DNA of 64,000 nt, taken from assembly GCF_000182925.2 (NCBI RefSeq), contig NC_026501.1, positions 930,001-994,000 of the forward strand. The letters are read 5' to 3'. Source of the stretch: Neurospora crassa OR74A. Lineage: Eukaryota > Ascomycota > Sordariomycetes > Sordariales > Sordariaceae. This document shows positions 58,449 through 64,000 of this stretch, one piece after another (position 1 is the first letter of the stretch; every line of letters begins with the position of its first letter). The translations under genes and the position numbers were made by a program. A model generated the notes under the pieces. The model was not told where the DNA came from. It did not search any database and saw nothing but the letters and a program-made list of their open reading frames with translations.

Positions 58449-61400
58449 TATCGGAACATTTGTTTAGCGAAAGCATAGTTAGGGCTTGTTGCTTTTTTAC
58501 TGGTGCTCTTGCACATGTATATTTTTCGTCGATATGAATAAACGATGTGTCAGGGCCAATTGACCGCCAGACCGTTTCCCTTTTTCTTTTCCTTTCTTTT
58601 TTTGTCGAGTTTTCATCTAGTTCAACATATTGTGCCTTACGCAACTCGAGTTCCGTATGGCGATAAAGTCCATCTATGAATTCTTTGCTCAACTCGTGCA
58701 GTCATTATCATTCCTACCAACAATCCTCATGGCAAACACAAAGCTCGGGAAGAAGCAACATCATGTTATCTTGCTGAGATTTTCTTGACAAGGGCGTAAA
58801 GACTAGGTGACTCCTTCCCAAGGCGTTGATCATTCTCCGTTGCTTGTGTCGTTGCTTGTCAGAAATGATCGGGGGCCGTTGTTTCCCTTCCAGCCTTCAT
58901 ATTGAGGACGGCACCCGACGTTTGGCCAATATCGGAGTGACACGGAGCGAGTGAGGTTATGCGACGTGGAGAACGGAAGACGGAGTGCCGCCGGGCCAAG
59001 ACGGGCAGATCGGGCAAGCCGGTTTGCGTATTTACCGTACTAACAGCCACGAGAAGGGAAGAAAGCAAAAGGCCCATGGAGATGAAGGAGCAGATGGCGG
59101 AGGACTGCGAGTTGATTCGTTCCCAACAGTCTGGTTCCAGGACGGAAGGAAGGACGGAAGGGAAGGGAAGGAAGGATAGGAGAAAACCACATCCTTCCGT
59201 GACCGCAACCGCAGGTCACGAAGTTTCCCGTTGCCAGATATTTCCGTGCAACACAAAGGCTGGGATCTATTCCCGTTACTCGTCAGGTCTTCAAAAAACT
59301 GATCGTCTTGAAGTGGTACTCAATGTTTGCGCCGTTTGGGAGAGACATCTCCTCGGAGTCAGTTGTCAACCATACAGAGGGCTCTGGAAGGGCACGGCTG
59401 CCCTCTGAAGTACCGATGACCGAGGGTTCCGGGAGGGCAACATAGTTCAGGGATATATGGATCTATCTCACCTGCTCGTGAGCAAGTATCCATCAACCTC
59501 CTAGGCAATTTTGCTGATGCTCGCGTAGAGGTGTCGACACTCTTGACGACGGTCAGGGTCTTGAAGATGGGGCTCCATTGTCAGATCATTTGCTGGCACA
59601 GTGAATAAGCCTCCCTGCAGTTGTTCCTGCATGTACACAGTGTGTGATTATTTGGTGCAAACATGTCGGGGACGAGGTGGGCGGCAGATTGGAGGTGTCC
59701 CGAACGTTGTCGGCGAGGAGAGATTCAATCTGCATGGCAAACGCAAGATCCCGGTGTTGAATTGAAACCGATTTCAAGCTCTTTCGTGAAGCATAGTGTG
59801 AGAAAGAGGATGACATATCTCTGAATAGTCAGCAACGTCATGTGACCTATTGGTGCAAATTTTGTCAGTCAGCGATATCGCAAGCTTTGCCACTGCTAGG
59901 ATTTCCTCTCAGCAGAAAGTCTAGCATTGGTTCACTGTTGTCTCCATGCCAGATACCTCGCTACAGCGCTGGCATTCAGAAAACATCTCATCCTCATCAC
60001 GATGAGATCTGGGTGGAGCATATGGGTTGAGCCCTTCTTTTTCGCCAGGGCTTGCCGTTGCGGTACAGCTTCCATCACTCCGACAGAGCTTCGAACTCAT
60101 TGGCGACCTGTCAGGCCACCTGTGAATGTTGCTGGTTTCAGAAGGGCGGTCCTGAATGAGAGTCGATATCACAACCACAACAACGACGATGCAGGGGCGC
60201 TAGTGTACCGATGGAAACGCCGACAAGGGGCGGGCTTGACGGTCCCCATTGTTGGGCTCGCTGTTCTTCGGTCCACCGGGAGTCTTGAGAGCATCACGTC
60301 AAGTGACACCTTGCCGGTCATGAGAGCCGAAAAAAAGATAGACCAAGGTGCCCAAAAACATATGAATCGATGCGTTTGTTGGGTATCTTTGAAATCTGAT
60401 GGGCTGCAGAAACGCGGTTGCAGGATACTCGAATTGCGAGGGTATAGACATGACAGCTGGCATAACCAAACTTTGTTTGATTCAGAAAACGCCAGCGAAG
60501 GTAAGGATGAGATCGAGATAGAGTATGGTAATCACGGTTCGAGTGTGGAGAAGAGGCCAGCAGTGATGTCCATGAATATGATGTCAGTGGACTCATTGCG
60601 AGTCGGGAGTTGAGTCGTCAGGTTGACGAGCAGACCCAGGGGCCAGATGTGCGGGGTTGAGGTGATGTGTAAAAGAACGACTCGACGAAGTAAGGTGGGT
60701 GGATTAGCATGAGGCTCCCCAGACTTGAGATCATGAGCCGGCCGAGGTCGGCTTGGGCAATAGGTTCGGTAGATGTCTAGTTTGAGCCGAGTGGATGTGA
60801 CTTGATCCACCAGAGCTCTCATCTCCTGATTTGCTCGGGCGTTGAAGTGAGAACGAGGGCATGACCAGAAGGGCAGACAACGGTCTTATCTTGTCCTGTT
60901 GGCCACTATTTCCCTCGGAGATGCTGGCAAAAGATTTCTTTCCTGTTGGCTGGGTGGTTTGATCTCGATGGGTGATGTGCAGAGGTTCATGGAGACGGAC
61001 GAATCACCATCGACCATGGCGTTGGACGTTGACCGTCTGCTCGGGAATTGAACCCAGACGCGCAGGGGGCATTGTGGGATTGTGGGATACATACTAAGTC
61101 TTGTGGGCGCATCGTGGAAGTGCCAGTGACAGTGTAAACGGAAGAAGGGGGAAGCCGGGGCAGCCTCCATGAGCCATCATATCACATTGACTCGCGGACA
61201 ACGAACAGGAACGGGCGGTACTAAATCAGGTCGGGAATACGAATAATGGTGTTTCTGTCGTTGGAGGCTCCCGGGGATTGTCAGATGGTTCTTGGGAGAA
61301 ATGGATTGAGAGCAGCCAGACGGGAAAGGACGGGTCGGAGAAGATGGCGGGCACCGGCGCACACGTAGCACCCAATTCAGGCAGAGTTTTTTTTGCTTGT

Positions 61401-62679
61401 GTAATTTCATGTTCTTGCCGCCATCATCTATCTGTCCTTCGTTCTGTTGGAGAAGGCGGAACTGAACTGGAGTGAGTACCTACCTATGGTAAGTTCTTTT
61501 TCTTGGTAGTTGTGACCGTCGTTGTGGGGCGTTCTTGCCAGTCCCAGAACTGGGTTTACTGACTGGTCACAATTCACATCCCTTCCACGCCCCGTAGTCC
61601 CGTTTATTGCAAACCAATTTCTCCCACTCAAGCCAAGCAAATTCCCAGACCTCGACTCAACAAAAAAAAAAAAAAAAACACACAAAGAGGATGAGTGGAA
61701 CCGGACTATCACGAACCGGGACTGGGTGATTCGAACAACGATGTCCTATCTCTGGGTAGGTAGTTTCTGGGCAGTCTCTGGTCAGGTAGTCAGTCTCTAG
61801 CGCTGTGCTGTGCCAGTGTCAAGAGTCCAAGGACGGTTGCAGCAAACCGCAAGCTGCATGATCAGGCTTCAATGTCATGGAAAAAAACATGCCCTGGACT
61901 TTTCCATTTCCTGCAACTCTCCGGCAGACGGCGAGCCCTGCGCAAACGACACTTGTCTCAGAATTGAACCAGGCTAGCCTCGCCTTGCAGTGCGCTACAC
62001 AGCATGCCTAGGTACTTAGATGGCACGCTGCCAAGCTGGACAAGTGGAAGCTACCTAGGTAGACAAGCTGCGACCGTTGAGACTTTCCCAGGAACCAAAT
62101 CGCGCCCGGTCCTTGCATTCTTAGGTTTGTCTCGAGTGTTTGAACGATGGAACAAGACATACATAGGCGATATGGAGTCCTCGGAGAATCCTGTTGACCA
62201 ATGGCAGCCCGGCATCTACACCAAGCTGTGATTTCATCTTGTCACCACTTCCAGGCTGTGGGCTGGTGATCGGTAGGTACCGGCCCCCATATGGACATCG
62301 TTTGTCGGAGACATGTCGTTGCCGTTTCCCGGAGAGCGATCCCGGTCCGGCCGTTCGACATTCCCACCTATGTGCTGTCTTTTGTGCGCCAGTTCTAATG
62401 CATAAAACCGTCGAGCCGCTGTCTCGCCGTTCGGAAAGACGCCGTCCATCAGACGACGGCTTCCTATCGTCCCTCGTGTCCATGACGAGCCTCACCAGTA
62501 TATGGCCTTGGTTCCTCATCTCCGTTCCCTTACCGCCAGCCGTCTCCCGTCCGAAGAATTCGAGAACGATCACGGTTCATCCTAGCTCCCTTGATCCTTA
62601 CTGTCGCCAACGCAATCCCGCCTCGTCACCCGCTCAAAGAGGAAGAGTCCGGCTTCATGCTACATCAGCCAGGAATGCA

Positions 62680-62685
62680 TATATA
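62680..62685 (+). promoter_or_regulatory. TATA box of the zinc-ribbon gene
   Basis: GCATATATAGACC lies about 295 nt before the ATG at 62,978. It places the CAT/CAA repeat in the transcribed leader and argues against the polyQ frame being translated. Confidence 0.5.
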
Positions 62686-62721
62686 GACCTGCCCTCTGCT
62701 TGCTCTTGTCCTCCTCCCCAG

Positions 62722-62746
62722 CACCATCACCATCATCATCATCATC

Positions 62747-62823
<77 letters not shown>

Positions 62824-62824
62824 C
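62722..62824 (+). repeat. (CAT)n(CAA)n trinucleotide repeat in a 5' leader
   Basis: About eight CAT/CAC units followed by about 26 exact CAA units. Confidence 0.97.
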
Positions 62825-62977
62825 GAACAACGACAGCAACAACAGACATTGATCACTCGGACAATCTACAAGCACACTTGAACCCATACGCTTCCACGAC
62901 CTTGAACACCTCGACACTTCCTCACTCCACTTCCTACAACCCCATAATCTTACTTCGAACCTGGAAACACGACAAAC

Positions 62978-63353
62978 ATGTGCCACACAATCCCCGCCCA
63001 CGCTTGCCACTACAACATGAACAAGCCCGAGCAGCAGGAACTGGTCAACCGGCAGGGACAGGGAGCCTTGGTTGACTTTGCCAATGTGAGTACCAAGACA
63101 GTTCACTGTTACCCTTACCCACCTGGGCCACCACCCCACGTTTCCGTTACTTGTATTTTACATACAAGAGGGTGACGGTCCGGTTGGTGCAGTTGATATG
63201 CAGTGCAACACCGCCATGTGGTAAATACAGTGACTAACACTTGTGCCTTCACAGCTTCCCGGTGTTCGTTGCCCAGAATGTCTCAAGAAGGGCACTGAAA
63301 CATGGGTAATCCGAGGCCGTGCCTGCCCCGTCTGCAGGCATGAGTGCCTCTAA
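62978..63353 (+). CDS. 68-residue Cys/His-rich zinc-ribbon-like protein
   Basis: Exon 1 is 62,978-63,085 and exon 2 is 63,255-63,353, joined in phase 0 across a 169-nt intron (GTGAGT, GACTAAC at the end, TTCACAG). The product starts MCHTIPAHACHY and ends in two Cys knuckles, C42-P-E-C45 and C60-P-V-C63, with H65 and C67 after the second. C2, H3, C10 and H11 at the N-terminus could bind a second zinc. Knuckle spacing of 14 residues fits a zinc ribbon. I do not know the family; a regulator or assembly factor is only a guess. The intron, TATA box and conserved-looking metal ligands make it a credible gene in spite of its size. Confidence 0.75.
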
Positions 63354-64000
63354 GCCAAATGCCGAAATCCATCATTTGAACAGAACTACTGCGGAGGACT
63401 TAATACTGGGCTTTTCTTTCCCTCACGCCATGGTTTTCGGAATGGACAAAAAAAGGACGACAACGGGTCGGAGTTGGGAAGCATGCTAGATTTTGGGGAG
63501 GCCTTTTGATACCCTTGCCTTTTCGGATTGCTTGATTTTCGTTTTCCATCCTTGGGGTCACGGTGTTACGGGCATGGCTTAAAGGGGGGCCGATCAGGTG
63601 GAAATCCGGCACAGGATGATGAACATCAAGGGAAGGAGGGAACCATACAAAAAAAAGGGCGATGGAATATCCGAGACGATAGGTTGGGAATTAGATTGGG
63701 ATAGGAGATAATAAAAAAGTACTTGTGGCTCACGCGCACACGAAAGATGTTGCACCTATGGAGAAACCATGATACTCGCTCAAGCACTACATGAATACCG
63801 GGAGGGCTCCTATTGGGCTATTTGTAACGAGGGCTAACATGAAGGCTTGAGACACTCTTCCTAAAACCGGACAGTTCCTGACAAAGAACATGGTGTAACA
63901 AGACATAGGACCAACGGGACCGATGTGGCATTACCCTGAATCGAGTGGCGCCCGTCAACTCATCTCTCCACATCTCCGACGTAACACTGCCTATTTCTCC
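63354..64000. other. 3' flank of the zinc-ribbon gene
   Basis: No gene, RNA or repeat array is seen; a short A run lies near 63,650. Confidence 0.6.

Larger units (their letters stand above)
58252..62977. other. 4.7-kb gene-poor interval
   Basis: Frames of 70-230 codons occur on both strands (for example 58,959-59,408 plus, 59,927-60,613 plus, 60,822-60,532 minus, 61,170-60,886 minus), several beginning with ATG and some with donor-like ends, but none gives a recognised domain or a consistent exon chain. A multi-exon minus-strand gene between about 61,170 and 59,900 is possible. The right end is the leader of the zinc-ribbon gene. Confidence 0.4.

Noticed and set aside
59927-60613. 228-codon plus-strand frame and competing minus-strand frames
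   Set aside because: The frame starts at TTG, no motif is seen, and the minus strand is equally open; I could not build one consistent gene.
61015-61060. tRNA-like T arm (GGGTTCAATTCCC on the minus strand)
   Set aside because: No A box, no acceptor or anticodon stem pairs with it; the B-box match looks like chance.
62194-63075. A 293-codon frame with His and Gln runs
   Set aside because: It begins without an ATG, its length is due to the CAT/CAA repeat, and a TATA box at 62,680 places the repeat in the leader of the zinc-ribbon gene.
1-64000. Dispersed 5S rRNA genes, transposons or virus-like elements, CRISPR, and gene clusters for secondary metabolism
   Set aside because: I looked by eye for the conserved 5S internal region, reverse-transcriptase or transposase motifs, long terminal repeats and synthase domains and found none. 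A covariance-model and repeat-library search would settle it.

Overview
This window is nuclear DNA of a filamentous ascomycete, almost certainly a Sordariales fungus of the Neurospora type. The grounds are short introns (about 53 to 230 nt, one of 607 nt) with GTAAGT-like donors, CTAAC or CTGAC branch sites and pyrimidine-rich acceptors; polyQ and simple-repeat-rich DNA; TAGG-type microsatellites between genes; and an RNA-directed RNA polymerase that looks like SAD-1, the meiotic-silencing polymerase of Neurospora. Gene order (phosphoinositide phospholipase C, 2OG oxygenase, AIM11, SAD-1, D-lactate dehydrogenase, S4, Myb factor, GPI chitinase) fits my unverified memory of one N. crassa chromosome block. 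I saw no transposon, virus-like element, CRISPR array or rRNA.

Layout. 1-136 is the 5' end of a secreted protein leaving the window on the minus strand. 137-8,695 is sparse: a likely spliced small gene at 6,503-6,989 and a weak candidate near 4,572. 8,696-13,069 is a very large GPI-anchored GH18 chitinase with mucin-like repeats. 13,070-22,739 has no gene I can support and is full of microsatellites. 22,740-24,620 encodes a two-domain telobox Myb protein; 25,668-26,896 encodes ribosomal protein S4. 26,897-35,952 is again gene-poor. 35,953-57,409 is the dense part: mitochondrial D-lactate dehydrogenase, the SAD-1-like polymerase, an acidic orphan protein tail to tail with it, AIM11, a prolyl-hydroxylase-like oxygenase, an intron-bearing tRNA-Glu and a PI-PLC. 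Then come a tRNA-Gly, a 53-T homopolymer, a sparse stretch, and a 68-residue zinc-ribbon protein at 62,978-63,353.

Connections. The genes are mostly single units (no operons). Three relations deserve notice: the telobox Myb gene lies next to a ribosomal-protein gene whose promoter carries telomere-like AACCCTAA boxes, and another such box lies in the promoter region shared by AIM11 and the oxygenase; the SAD-1-like gene and the orphan gene converge with only 201 bp between stops; and the C-terminal half of the PLC C2 domain is recovered only by splicing across a 607-nt intron, which shows how easily exons here can be missed. Gene starts were placed by reading ATG context and intron signals; no search was run.
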